Source: Komagataeibacter sp. FNDCF1
Lineage (GTDB): Bacteria > Pseudomonadota > Alphaproteobacteria > Acetobacterales > Acetobacteraceae
Assembly (NCBI RefSeq): GCF_021295335.1
Contig: NZ_JAIWOT010000001.1
Location: 2,464,501-2,528,500, forward strand
Direction: 5' to 3'
DNA: 64,000 nucleotides
Shown: positions 17,828 to 26,705 of the stretch, one piece after another
Position numbering within the stretch: the stretch's first letter is position 1
How the letters are laid out: each line of letters begins with the position of its first letter
Program-made: the position numbers and the translations under genes
The notes under the pieces: model-generated
What the model was told of the DNA's origin: nothing
What the model saw: the letters and a program-made list of their open reading frames with translations, nothing else
Databases searched by the model: none

Positions 17828-18445
17828 ATGTTTTCCGGCATCATCGAACACCAGGGACATGTCAGCGCCGCGCGGCGGCTTGACCATGACCTGGACATTA
17901 CCGTGGCCACGGGCATAACCGACCTGAGCCTGGGCGAAAGCATCGCCGTCAATGGCGTGTGCCTGACGGTCACGTCGTTTGACGCGGCGGGAAACGCCAC
18001 CTTCTTCATCAGTTCGGAAACGCTGGACCGCACGGCGCTGGGCCGGATCGAGACGGGGCACAGGGTGAACCTGGAACGCGCGGTCACCCCCGCCACCCGC
18101 CTGTCGGGCCATATCGTGCAGGGCCATGTGGATGGCACCGGCCACCTGCTGGCGGTGGAACGGACGGGGGAGGCCCGCCACATCACCTTTTCCATTCCCG
18201 CCCGGCTGCGCCGCTACCTGGTGGAAAAGGGCTCGATCACGATCGATGGCATCAGCCTGACGCTGAACGCGGTGGGTGAGCCGGGCGCGGACGGATGCGC
18301 GCCCGACATGTTCCGCATTGCGCTGATGATCATTCCCCATACCTGGGAACACACAACCCTTGGCACCCTGAAGGCAGGAGACGCGGTGAACATCGAAGTC
18401 GATGTCATCGCCAAATATGTGGAGAGCATATGTCAGTATCGTTGA
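17828..18445 (+). CDS. ribE: riboflavin synthase alpha chain RibE
   Basis: Dismutates two 6,7-dimethyl-8-ribityllumazines to riboflavin (205 aa). It has the N-terminal MFSGIIEHQG and two lumazine-binding barrels, marked by LGESIAVNGVCLTV (37-50) and the repeat VEKGSITIDGISLTLNAV, plus GHIVQGHVDGTG. The ATG comes 2 bp after the ribD stop. The 3' end overlaps the ribBA start by 16 bp, so translation of the two is probably coupled. The histidine near TWEHTTLGTLKAGD and the C-terminal IEVDVIAKYVE are typical. Confidence 0.96.
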   Translation: MFSGIIEHQGHVSAARRLDHDLDITVATGITDLSLGESIAVNGVCLTVTSFDAAGNATFFISSETLDRTALGRIETGHRVNLERAVTPATRLSGHIVQGHVDGTGHLLAVERTGEARHITFSIPARLRRYLVEKGSITIDGISLTLNAVGEPGADGCAPDMFRIALMIIPHTWEHTTLGTLKAGDAVNIEVDVIAKYVESICQYR

Positions 18446-19695
18446 TGCCCCCGGCACTGGCACAGGCCGTTGCCACCATCCGCCGGGGCGGGATGATCAT
18501 CCTTGTGGATGACGAGGACCGCGAGAACGAGGGCGACCTGGTCATGGCCGCCGAACTCATGACGCCCGCCGCCATGAACTTCATGGTCACCCATGCCCGC
18601 GGGCTGGTGTGCATGCCCATGTCGGCCGGGCGGATCACGCAGCTCAACCTGCCCATGATGACGCAGGTGAATACCTGCCCGCGCGGCACGGCGTTCACCG
18701 TCTCCATCGAGGCCCGTGAGGGAGTGACCACCGGTATTTCCGCCGCCGACCGCGCCGAGACCGTGCTGGTGGCGGCCGCCCCCGATGCAAAGCCCGAGGA
18801 CCTGGTCTCCCCCGGCCACATCTTCCCGCTGCGCGCGGTGCCCGGCGGCACGGTGGCGCGCCCCGGCCATACCGAGGCCTCGGTCGATCTTGCCCGCATG
18901 GCGGGGCTGATCCCGGCCGCCGTGATCTGCGAGATCATGAACGAGGACGGCACGATGGCGCGCATGGACGACCTGCGCCCCTATGCCACACGCCACGGTC
19001 TGCAGATCCTTTCCATTGCCGAACTGGCGCGCTGGCTGAAGGACAACCCGATCACGGATGGCACGGATGTGGCGCCTGCGGTGGAACAGGTCGCGCGCGC
19101 CCACCTGCCCAGCCGCTTTGGCGGACCGGACATGATGATCCATGCCTTCCGCGCGCCGGACGGGACGGAACATGTGGCCATGGTCAAGGGCCAGCCCGAC
19201 AGCCCCGGCACCGTGCCGCTGGTGCGCCTGCATTCCGAATGCGTGACGGGGGATGCACTGGGTTCGCTGCGGTGTGACTGTGGCGCGCAGCTGCAGGGCG
19301 CACTGGAGCAGATCGGCAGGGCAAAAGCCGGTGTACTGGTCTATGTGCGCGGACATGAAGGGCGCGGCATCGGGCTTGCCAACAAGATCCGTGCCTATGC
19401 GCTGCAGGACGGGGGGCTGGACACGGTGGACGCCAACCACCGGCTGGGTTTCGAGACCGATGCGCGCGACTGGCAGGCGGCATCCGCCATCCTGCGCGCG
19501 CTGGGGGTGAACCGGCTCGACCTGCTGACCAACAACCCCGACAAGGTGCGCGCCCTGCAGAAACATGGCTTTGACATCCGCGAGCGTATTGCCCTCGCGG
19601 TGGAGCCCAACCCCTTCAACCGCGCCTATCTGGAAGCCAAGCGCACCCGGATGGGCCATGCCCTGTGCCAGCCGGAAACGGCGGATACGCACTGA
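18430..19695 (+). CDS. ribBA: bifunctional DHBP synthase / GTP cyclohydrolase II RibBA
   Basis: Makes both riboflavin precursors (421 aa). The N-terminal dihydroxybutanone-phosphate synthase shows DDEDRENEGDLVMAAE (27-42), THARGLVCMP and the PGHIFPLRA and RPGHTEASVDLA stretches. The C-terminal GTP cyclohydrolase II keeps the zinc cysteines in HSECVTGDALGSLRCDCG (about 268-285), the catalytic RGHEGRGIGL (about 305) and NHRLGFETDARDW. Because the cyclohydrolase ligands are intact, both activities are expected. The start overlaps the end of ribE. Confidence 0.96.
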   Translation: MSVSLMPPALAQAVATIRRGGMIILVDDEDRENEGDLVMAAELMTPAAMNFMVTHARGLVCMPMSAGRITQLNLPMMTQVNTCPRGTAFTVSIEAREGVTTGISAADRAETVLVAAAPDAKPEDLVSPGHIFPLRAVPGGTVARPGHTEASVDLARMAGLIPAAVICEIMNEDGTMARMDDLRPYATRHGLQILSIAELARWLKDNPITDGTDVAPAVEQVARAHLPSRFGGPDMMIHAFRAPDGTEHVAMVKGQPDSPGTVPLVRLHSECVTGDALGSLRCDCGAQLQGALEQIGRAKAGVLVYVRGHEGRGIGLANKIRAYALQDGGLDTVDANHRLGFETDARDWQAASAILRALGVNRLDLLTNNPDKVRALQKHGFDIRERIALAVEPNPFNRAYLEAKRTRMGHALCQPETADTH

Positions 19696-19729
19696 CGCCA
19701 TAATAATAATCACGGAAAAAAAGCCTGAC

Positions 19730-20215
19730 ATGAGCACCAACACCCCCTCCACCCCCGCCCAGCTTGACTTTGCCCACCCGCCGCGCATCGCGATCGTGGT
19801 CAGCCGCTTCAATGAAGACGTGACCCACGGCCTGCGCGATGGCGCGGTGGCGTGGCTGGGTGAGCACGACATCGCCATGCGCGCGGAAGACATCCTGTAC
19901 GCACCCGGTGCGTATGAACTGCCGCTGCTGGCCCAGACGCTGGCCCGCACGGGACGGTATGACGGCGTGGTCTGCCTTGGCTGCGTGATCAAGGGCGATA
20001 CCGCGCATTTCGAGTTCATCAGCCTTGGCGCCACGATCGGCCTGCAGCAGGCGGCGCTGGCCACGGAAGTGCCGATCGCCTTTGGCGTGCTGACCACCTA
20101 TACCGATGAACAGGCCGTGATCCGCTCACGCGATGACGTGCACAACAAGGGCCGCGAGGCTGTTGCCGCCTGTGTTGAAAGTATCGCATTGCTTCATAAA
20201 ATCAGAGGCTGTTAA
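19730..20215 (+). CDS. ribH: 6,7-dimethyl-8-ribityllumazine synthase RibH
   Basis: Forms the lumazine from the dihydroxybutanone phosphate and the ribitylaminouracil (161 aa). Signatures are IAIVVSRFNEDVTHGL, the substrate loop YAPGAYELPLLAQ, LGCVIKGDTAHFEFIS with its catalytic His, and the phosphate site near FGVLTTYTDEQA. The ATG at 19730 follows a short A-rich leader after ribBA. Last enzyme gene of the riboswitch-controlled operon. nusB, often next in proteobacteria, is absent here and a membrane protein gene follows instead. Confidence 0.96.
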   Translation: MSTNTPSTPAQLDFAHPPRIAIVVSRFNEDVTHGLRDGAVAWLGEHDIAMRAEDILYAPGAYELPLLAQTLARTGRYDGVVCLGCVIKGDTAHFEFISLGATIGLQQAALATEVPIAFGVLTTYTDEQAVIRSRDDVHNKGREAVAACVESIALLHKIRGC

Positions 20216-20290
20216 GATACGGCCGGCCCATGCGAAACGGCTGAAACAGTCCCTCTCATGGTCCTGCCGGGACAAGAACGGGGATGGCGA

Positions 20291-21301
20291 ATGCGGCAGC
20301 TTACCTTCATCGCCGGGGCATTCGGCATCGGCCTTACGATCTGGATGCTCGGGCGCTTCGGCCTGCATGACATCCTGGGCCTGGTCGCGGCGGGGGGGTG
20401 GAGCATTCCCGCCATCATCGCGTTCCATGCGACACAGGTCTGCGCTTCCGCCCAGGCCTGGCGGCTTCTGGCCCAGACCGGGCGGCGGCGTCTTTCCTTT
20501 ACCGATTTCGTGGCCCTGCGCTGCGCGCGCGAAGGGATCAACAACCTGCTGCCCGTAGCCCAGGTGGGCGGCGAGGTCATCACCACCCGCCTGCTGGCCC
20601 GGCGCGAAGGGCTGGGTATCAGGCGGGCCGCGGCTTCCACCATCTGTGACCTGACCATTGAACTGCTCAGTCAGGTCACCTTCACGCTGATGGGGCTGGG
20701 CCTGCTGTTCTGCCTGGTCAACCGCTCCCCCATTACCGATGAACTCATGGAAAGTGCCGGCTGCGCGGTTGCGCTGGGCGCGGTCTTTTTGGGCAGCCAG
20801 TATCTGGGTGCCATATCGCTGGTGGAAAAGCTGCTGGTCCGCATCGCGGCCCATCTGGGATGGGACGGAGTGGAAGACATCCGTGGCCTGCATGACGAGA
20901 TCCTGACGCTGTACCGCACGCGCGAGAATTCACTGCGCGCAGGCGCGATGCAGCTGCTGGGCTGGTCGCTGGGCACGTTCGAGGTATTCGTGATCCTGCG
21001 CGCCATGGGGCATCCGCTCCCGCTTTCTGACAGTTTTGTGATCGAGAGCGTGGGGCAGGCCGCGAAGTCGGCGGGCTTTGCCGTACCCGGCGCGCTGGGC
21101 GTGTCGGAAGGGGGATACATCATCATCGGCGGGCTGTTCGGCCTGTCGCCGCAGGTGGGCATCGCGCTCTCGCTCATCAAGCGCCTGCGCGAGATCGCAT
21201 GGGGCCTGCCATCGCTGGTGGCATGGCAGGCCATGGAAATACGCTGGGTGCGCCCCGATCCCGCCGCCGCCAAGGAAATACACATGCCCGGCCAGCCGTA
21301 A
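20291..21301 (+). CDS. hpnL: HpnL-like flippase-fold membrane protein (UPF0104), copy 2
   Basis: Integral membrane protein (336 aa) of the UPF0104/HpnL family, with about eight hydrophobic stretches. Conserved pieces are LRCAREGINNLLPVAQVGGE, the LLARREGLGIRRAAAST segment and GFAVPGALGVSEGGYIIIGG. It precedes hpnN by 141 bp on the same strand, which supports the HpnL name. Paralogue of the protein at 5699. The ATG at 20291, with GGGGAT upstream, is preferred over an in-frame ATG at 20258 because it matches the paralogue's N-terminus. Cargo not shown. Confidence 0.8.
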   Translation: MRQLTFIAGAFGIGLTIWMLGRFGLHDILGLVAAGGWSIPAIIAFHATQVCASAQAWRLLAQTGRRRLSFTDFVALRCAREGINNLLPVAQVGGEVITTRLLARREGLGIRRAAASTICDLTIELLSQVTFTLMGLGLLFCLVNRSPITDELMESAGCAVALGAVFLGSQYLGAISLVEKLLVRIAAHLGWDGVEDIRGLHDEILTLYRTRENSLRAGAMQLLGWSLGTFEVFVILRAMGHPLPLSDSFVIESVGQAAKSAGFAVPGALGVSEGGYIIIGGLFGLSPQVGIALSLIKRLREIAWGLPSLVAWQAMEIRWVRPDPAAAKEIHMPGQP

Positions 21302-21442
21302 CCCGATGATGCCTCCCCTGTTACGGCATGCAATGAAGAACCACCTTGCATCGGGACCGCATCATGGGCCAAACCGGGCCTCTTGACCGACTGCCGCGCC
21401 CATGCGGCACGACGTAGGTTTCTGAAGGGCTGAATACTCGTC

Positions 21443-24037
21443 ATGCTATCGGTACCGCTTGGGCGCCTTGTCGCTTTCTGTTCCCGTCATGCCATTGCGG
21501 TCGTAATGGTATTTGCCGTCCTGATCGCGGGTGCCACCTACGCCAGTTACGCGCTGCTCGGGGTCACGACCGATACGGACCAGATGTTCTCGTCCTCGCT
21601 GGACTGGAAGAAACGCTCCGAGGAGATGGGCCGCCTGTTCCCGCAGAAACAGGACCAGCTTGTCGCCGTGATCGACGCCGCCCTGCCGGAGGAAGCCCAG
21701 CAGACCGCGCTGGGGCTGGCGGCAAAGCTGCGCGATGACCACGCCCACTTCAACTACGTCACCACGCCCCAGACCGACCCCTATCTTGTGCGCAACGGGC
21801 TCATGTTCCTCGATCCCAAGGCGCTGGAGCGCGTACTCAACACCACGATCACCGCCCAGCCCTTCCTGAGCGAACTGGCCGCCGACCCGTCGGGGCGCGG
21901 GCTGTTCGATGCGCTGAACCTGATCGCGCTGGGCATAAACCAGGGGCAGGCCGATCTTGGCCCCTTCCGCGCGGCGCTGGACGGCTTTGCCACCACGCTG
22001 GAACATTCGGTATCCGGCACGCCCGAACCCCTCTCGTGGGAGCGACTGCTGGCGGGGGACCTGGCCGACCTGGGGGGGCAGTTCCAGTTTGTCGTGACCC
22101 AGCCCAAGCTGGATTTTGATTCCTTCCAGCCCGGCGGGGCTGCGGCCGATGCCATCCGTAATGCGGCAAACGCGCTGCCCTTTGTCAAAAGCGGGCGGGC
22201 GCATGTCCACATAACGGGCGATACCCAGATCGCGGACGAGGAATTCGCAACCGTTGCCGAGGGCATGGTGGCGGGGCTGCTGGGCTCGCTGGTGCTGGTC
22301 TCGCTGTGGCTGATCCTGGCGGTGCATACATGGCGGGTGATCGTGCCCATCATCATCACACTGGTATCGGGCCTGCTGCTGACCACCGGGTTTGCCGCCA
22401 TTGTCGTGGGCAAGCTGAACCTGATCTCGGTGGCGTTCGCCATCCTGTTCGTCGGCATTGCGGTGGACTTCGCCATCCAGTTCTCGGTCCGCTTCCGCGC
22501 GCAGGCGCTGCCCGATGGTTCGGCACCCGGCATTGTCCAGGCGCTTGAGCAGACCGGCAATGAAACCGGCCACCAGATCCTTGTGGCCGCCATGGCCACA
22601 TCGGCGGGTTTCCTTGCCTTTACGCCCACCGCCTTCGTGGGCGTGGCCCAGCTTGGGCTGATTGCGGGCTTTGGCATGGTCTTCGCCTTTGGCTGCACGC
22701 TGACGCTGCTGCCCGCCCTGCTGCGGCTGTTCCGCCCCACGGCGGGGCATGGCACCATCGGGTTTGCATGGGCGCGGCCGGTGGATACGGCCATCCGCCA
22801 CCACCGCAAGCCCATACTGGCCGCGTTCGTGGCCATCGCGCTGGTGGGCGTGGCGCTGGTGCCCCGGCTGACGTTCGATGCCGACCCGCTGCATACCAAG
22901 AACCCGAAATCAGAAGGCATGGTCACGCTGGGCATGCTGATGTCCGAACCGCAGTATTCGCCCTATACGGTGGATATCCTGATGCCCGGCCTGGACCAGG
23001 CCGCCGCCATGTCGGACAGGATTTCCGCCCTGCCGCTGGTGCATGACGCATTGTGGCTGGGATCACTGGTGCCTGCCGACCAGAAGGCCAAGCTGCCGCT
23101 GATACAGGATGCCGCCAACATCATGCTGCCCACCCTGATCGTGGCCAACCCCAGACCCGCGCCCGATGCAGCAGACCTGAAGGCCGCAGCCGCCAAGACG
23201 GCGGCCGAACTGGGTGGTGTGCTGGACAAGCTGGCCGCCGATGACCCGCTGCGGCGCATCCAGTCGGCCCTTGCCCACCTGTCACAGGCGGATGACCAGC
23301 GCATCCTGGCCACAAACGAGGCACTGGTCCGCTTCCTGCCCATGCAGCTCGACATGCTGCGTGGCATGCTGCAGGCCAAGCCGGTCAGCATTGCCGACGT
23401 ACCGCCGCAACTGACGCGTGACTACCTGCTGCCTGATGGCCGCGCACTGGTGGAAGTCCACCCCACGCGCGAGATGAAGGGCAACCACGCGCTGCACACC
23501 TATGTCAGCGAGATCCAGAAGATCGCACCAATGGCCGCCGGTTCGGCGATTGATATCGTGCAGAGTGCCGCGACCATGGTGCACGCCTTTGTCACGGCGG
23601 CGGCGGCGGCCATTGTCATGATCGCCATCATCCTGGCGGTCGCCCTGCGCAGGCTGCTCGATACGGCGCTGGTGCTCGCCCCGCTGCTGCTCTCGGCGCT
23701 GATGACGGTCATCCTGATCATCGTGGTGCCCGAGCAGCTCAACTTCGCCAACATCATCGCACTTCCCCTGCTGCTGGGGGTGGGTGTGTCGTTCAACATC
23801 TATTTCGTCATGAACTGGCGGGCGGGCATCCGATCACCGCTGTCCAGCCCCACGGCGCGCGCGGTGCTGTTCTCGGCGCTGACCACGGGCACGGCGTTCG
23901 GCTCGCTGGCGGCATCGCACCATCCGGGCACGGCCAGCATGGGGCGGCTGCTGCTGCTCTCCCTGGCCTGTACGCTGGTGGCGACGCTGGTCTTTGTGCC
24001 CGCCCTGCTGCCTAAGCGTGCGATCGACAAGGAATAA
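21443..24037 (+). CDS. hpnN: hopanoid-associated RND transporter HpnN
   Basis: Inner-membrane MMPL/RND-type transporter (864 aa). HpnN is known to move hopanoids to the outer membrane in other alphaproteobacteria. Architecture: TM1 (HAIAVVMVFAVLIAGATYASY), a large periplasmic domain, a five-helix block around 260-430 with VAFAILFVGIAVDFAIQF, a second periplasmic domain, and a closing helix block from about 705 (FVTAAAAAIVMIAIILAVAL). The Asp in the TM4-like segment GIAVDFAIQF is the expected proton-relay residue. Intact, and followed by a strong intrinsic terminator. No periplasmic partner gene is adjacent. Confidence 0.92.
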   Translation: MLSVPLGRLVAFCSRHAIAVVMVFAVLIAGATYASYALLGVTTDTDQMFSSSLDWKKRSEEMGRLFPQKQDQLVAVIDAALPEEAQQTALGLAAKLRDDHAHFNYVTTPQTDPYLVRNGLMFLDPKALERVLNTTITAQPFLSELAADPSGRGLFDALNLIALGINQGQADLGPFRAALDGFATTLEHSVSGTPEPLSWERLLAGDLADLGGQFQFVVTQPKLDFDSFQPGGAAADAIRNAANALPFVKSGRAHVHITGDTQIADEEFATVAEGMVAGLLGSLVLVSLWLILAVHTWRVIVPIIITLVSGLLLTTGFAAIVVGKLNLISVAFAILFVGIAVDFAIQFSVRFRAQALPDGSAPGIVQALEQTGNETGHQILVAAMATSAGFLAFTPTAFVGVAQLGLIAGFGMVFAFGCTLTLLPALLRLFRPTAGHGTIGFAWARPVDTAIRHHRKPILAAFVAIALVGVALVPRLTFDADPLHTKNPKSEGMVTLGMLMSEPQYSPYTVDILMPGLDQAAAMSDRISALPLVHDALWLGSLVPADQKAKLPLIQDAANIMLPTLIVANPRPAPDAADLKAAAAKTAAELGGVLDKLAADDPLRRIQSALAHLSQADDQRILATNEALVRFLPMQLDMLRGMLQAKPVSIADVPPQLTRDYLLPDGRALVEVHPTREMKGNHALHTYVSEIQKIAPMAAGSAIDIVQSAATMVHAFVTAAAAAIVMIAIILAVALRRLLDTALVLAPLLLSALMTVILIIVVPEQLNFANIIALPLLLGVGVSFNIYFVMNWRAGIRSPLSSPTARAVLFSALTTGTAFGSLAASHHPGTASMGRLLLLSLACTLVATLVFVPALLPKRAIDKE

Positions 24038-24053
24038 CCCTTGGCATGGGAGA

Positions 24054-24091
24054 CAAAAAAAGGCCGTATCCGAAAGGATGCGGCCTTTTTT
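24054..24091 (+). terminator. intrinsic terminator after hpnN
   Basis: A-run, then GGCCGTATCC, a GAAA tetraloop, GGATGCGGCC and a six-T run. The stem is ten pairs with one G:T. It starts 16 bp after the hpnN stop and is followed directly by a copy of the double-hairpin repeat. Confidence 0.93.
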
Positions 24092-24094
24092 CAT

Positions 24095-24182
24095 GGAAAA
24101 GTTTTTAGTGAAGCTTTTTTCAAAAAGCTTCAAAGAACGCCGCCTTTTTGAAAAAAGGCGGCACCCAAAAACTTTTATTCCT
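24095..24182 (+). repeat. double-hairpin intergenic repeat, copy 2
   Basis: The best-preserved copy. Outer arms AAAAGTTTTT and AAAAACTTTT are inverted repeats. Inside are GAAGCTTTTTTCAAAAAGCTTC and GCCGCCTTTTTGAAAAAAGGCGGC. It lies between the convergent ends of hpnN and the DUF3297 gene. Confidence 0.9.
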
Positions 24183-24434
24183 TTATTCGCTTTCTGCACT
24201 GTCCTTGAACCAGACCTCGACCGGGCCCGTGACCTTCATGGTCATCGGGTTGCCAAAGCGGTCGGTGCCCCGGCCCACGGCCAGACGCACCCAGCCTTCG
24301 CTTATGCAGTATTCCTCGACATTGGTTTTCTCGATGCCCTTGAAGCGCACGCCAATGCCACGATCAAGCAGGGCTTCGTTATAGAAGGGGCTGGCGGGAT
24401 TGACGGACAGGCGGTCCGGCGGGGTATCGGTCAT
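24183..24434 (-). CDS. DUF3297 family protein
   Basis: Small 83 aa protein matching the DUF3297 family along its whole length: DTPPDRLSVNPASPFYNEAL at the start, RGIGVRFKGIEKTNVEEYCI in the middle and KVTGPVEVWF at the end. The frame is open back to 24533, but family alignment and GGAAA upstream place the start at 24434. No function is known. It lies 58 bp behind yigZ and may share its transcript. Confidence 0.88.
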   Translation of the reverse strand: MTDTPPDRLSVNPASPFYNEALLDRGIGVRFKGIEKTNVEEYCISEGWVRLAVGRGTDRFGNPMTMKVTGPVEVWFKDSAESE

Positions 24435-24492
24435 ATCTGGTCTTTTTCCGTATGCTGAACGTGGAACGCTGTCTGACATAGCGGCAATGCCG

Positions 24493-25119
24493 TCACTCTC
24501 CAACACCCGGACCCGTATCTTCCTCCACCACACGGATCACCGCCTGCCCGCGCGTGATGTCGGTAATGCGGGCGCGCACCTCCGTCTCCCGCGTTACGGG
24601 CACGGCAACATGCAGGTGGACCCCATGGCCGCCAAAGTCTTCCGACACGATCTGGCAGTCCATGCCTTCCAGCCTTGCACGCAGCAGGGCGTGTTCGGAA
24701 AAACCACAGTCGAATGTCAGCTCCACCATGTCCACGATCGGCACGCGTGGCGCCACGCGCAGGCATTCCGCCGCCGTGCCGCCATAGGCGCGTACGAGTC
24801 CGCCGGCCCCGAGCTTGGTGCCACCGAACCAGCGGGTGACCACTACCACGGTACGATCAAAGCCCTGTCCCTCGATCACCTGCAGGATCGGGCGGCCCGC
24901 CGTCCCGCCCGGCTCGCCCGCGTCATCGCTGCGATAGGCCTGGCCAATCCGGTAGGCCCAGCAGTTATGCGAGGCATCGGGGTCACTGACGGCGGCGATG
25001 AAGGCCATGGCCTCCGCTGGTGTCGTGACCGACGCCGCCTGGGCAAGGAAGATGCTTTTCTTGATCTCGCGCTCCAGCATGGCCGGTTCGCTCAGCATGA
25101 AGCGTTCGGGCGTGCTCAC
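24493..25119 (-). CDS. yigZ: YigZ/IMPACT family protein
   Basis: A 208 aa protein of the YigZ/IMPACT family. The N-terminal domain shows KKSIFLAQAASV, ASHNCWAYRIG, DDAGEPGGTAGRPIL and VTRWFGGTKLGAGGLVRAYG, the strongly conserved family core. The C-terminal ferredoxin-like domain (LTFDCGFSEHALLRARLE) is present. Bacterial members have been linked to translation or nucleic-acid binding, without a settled reaction. The ATG overlaps the radA stop by 4 bp (ATGA). Confidence 0.92.
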   Translation of the reverse strand: MSTPERFMLSEPAMLEREIKKSIFLAQAASVTTPAEAMAFIAAVSDPDASHNCWAYRIGQAYRSDDAGEPGGTAGRPILQVIEGQGFDRTVVVVTRWFGGTKLGAGGLVRAYGGTAAECLRVAPRVPIVDMVELTFDCGFSEHALLRARLEGMDCQIVSEDFGGHGVHLHVAVPVTRETEVRARITDITRGQAVIRVVEEDTGPGVGE

Positions 25120-26522
25120 GCCTCCGTTTCCTCCATTGCCCCCGTGAACAGGCCGACCAGATCGCCCAGATGGCCGATTTCACGGACACCAAGGCCCGCG
25201 GGCGCGCTTGGCCTGCGGTTGCCGCGCGCGATGCGGCGCGGCAGGAAAGCCTGCTCGAACCCCAGCTTGTGTGCCTCCTTCAGCCGTGTATCGGGCTGGG
25301 AGACCTGACGGACCTCGCCCGACAGCCCGACCTCGCCAAAATAGACCGATCCCGCACTGGTGGGCTGCCCGGTGGCGGCGGATACAAGGGCCGCGGCCAC
25401 CGCCATGTCAGCCGCCGGTTCCCCCACCCGCAGGCCACCGGCTATGTTCAGGTGCACATCCATGGCGTTGAGCTTGATGCCGCAGCGCGCCTCCAGCACG
25501 GCCAGCAGCATGTTCAGCCGCCCGGTATCCCACCCCACGACAGCGCGCCGTGCGCCACCATCCCCCGCCTTGGGCGACAGCAGGGCCTGGACTTCCAGCA
25601 GTACCGGCCGCGTGCCCTCCATCCCCGCGAATACGGCGGAACCCGCGATATGCCCCCGCCGCTCGGCCAGGAACAGGGCGGAGGGATTGGGCACTTCCTC
25701 CAGCCCCTGATCGGTCATGGCAAAGACACCGATTTCATCGGTTGCGCCAAAACGGTTCTTGGCCGCGCGCAGGATGCGGAATTGGTGGCCACGATCGCCC
25801 TCGAAATACATCACTGCATCGACCATGTGTTCCAGCACGCGGGGGCCGGCCAGTGCGCCTTCCTTGGTTACATGGCCCACCAGGATCAGGCTGAAGCCAC
25901 GCTGCTTGGCCAGCCGGATCAGTTCGAACGCGCAGGCGCGCACCTGGCTTACGGTGCCGGGTGCGCTTTCCACCGTTTCCATCCACATGGTCTGGATCGA
26001 GTCGATCACGACCAGCGCCAGATCCTTTTCCGCCTCCAGCGTCGCCACGATATCGGCCACGTTGATGGCGGCGGCCAGTTCCAGCGTGGGCGCTTCCAGC
26101 CCCAGCCTGCGCGCGCGCAGGCGGATCTGGTCCACCGCTTCCTCACCCGAGATGTACATCACCTTGCGTCCGGCGCGGGCCAGCGCACAGGCCCCCTGCA
26201 GCAACAGCGTGGATTTGCCGATACCCGGATCCCCGCCCACCAGCACGACCGATGCCGGGACCAGCCCACCGCCCAGCACGCGGTCCAGTTCACCAATACG
26301 GGTTTCGATGCGCGGCGGTGGCGGCGTGTCACCCGCAAGCCCGACAAGGTTGATGCGCGCGCCCGTGCGCCTGCGCGCGGTGGTGCCGCCGGTTGCCGTG
26401 GGCTCGACCGATTCCTCCACAATGCTGTTCCACGCGCCACAGGCATCGCACCGACCCGACCATTTGGGAAAGACCGCCCCGCAGGACTGGCAGACAAAAC
26501 GGTTAGCGGGCCGACGCGCCAT
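25116..26522 (-). CDS. radA: DNA repair protein RadA
   Basis: RecA-like ATPase that promotes branch migration in recombinational repair (468 aa). It has the N-terminal C4 zinc finger CQSCGAVFPKWSGRCDACG (11-29), Walker A GGDPGIGKST, Walker B LVVIDSIQTMW, the RadA-specific AKNRFGATDEIGVF motif, and a Lon-protease-like C-terminal domain (KLNAMDVHLNIAGGLRVGEP). All key residues are intact. It is followed by yigZ with a 4-bp overlap. A double-hairpin repeat lies beyond its start. Confidence 0.97.
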   Translation of the reverse strand: MARRPANRFVCQSCGAVFPKWSGRCDACGAWNSIVEESVEPTATGGTTARRRTGARINLVGLAGDTPPPPRIETRIGELDRVLGGGLVPASVVLVGGDPGIGKSTLLLQGACALARAGRKVMYISGEEAVDQIRLRARRLGLEAPTLELAAAINVADIVATLEAEKDLALVVIDSIQTMWMETVESAPGTVSQVRACAFELIRLAKQRGFSLILVGHVTKEGALAGPRVLEHMVDAVMYFEGDRGHQFRILRAAKNRFGATDEIGVFAMTDQGLEEVPNPSALFLAERRGHIAGSAVFAGMEGTRPVLLEVQALLSPKAGDGGARRAVVGWDTGRLNMLLAVLEARCGIKLNAMDVHLNIAGGLRVGEPAADMAVAAALVSAATGQPTSAGSVYFGEVGLSGEVRQVSQPDTRLKEAHKLGFEQAFLPRRIARGNRRPSAPAGLGVREIGHLGDLVGLFTGAMEETEA

Positions 26523-26606
26523 GATGGCTCCTTGGACAAGAACAGATCGTGCATATCATATATGGAACGACCGGCCGCGAAAGTCAGGGAAGCCCCTTGG
26601 CCAAAC

Positions 26607-26694
26607 AGGAAAAAGTTTTTGGTGAAGCTTTTTTCAAGCAGCTTTGAAAGACGCCGCATTTTTGAAAAAAGGCGGCACCCAAAAACTTCTGTCT
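26607..26694 (+). repeat. double-hairpin intergenic repeat, copy 3
   Basis: Same plan as copy 2: AAAAAGTTTTTGGTGAAGC at the left, a slightly mismatched first hairpin (AAGCTTTTTTCAAGCAGCTTT), then GCCGCATTTTTGAAAAAAGGCGGC and CCCAAAAACTTCTG. It sits just downstream of mlaF and upstream of radA, both leftward, so it can end the mla transcript. Confidence 0.88.
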
Positions 26695-26705
26695 TTTTTT
26701 ATCAG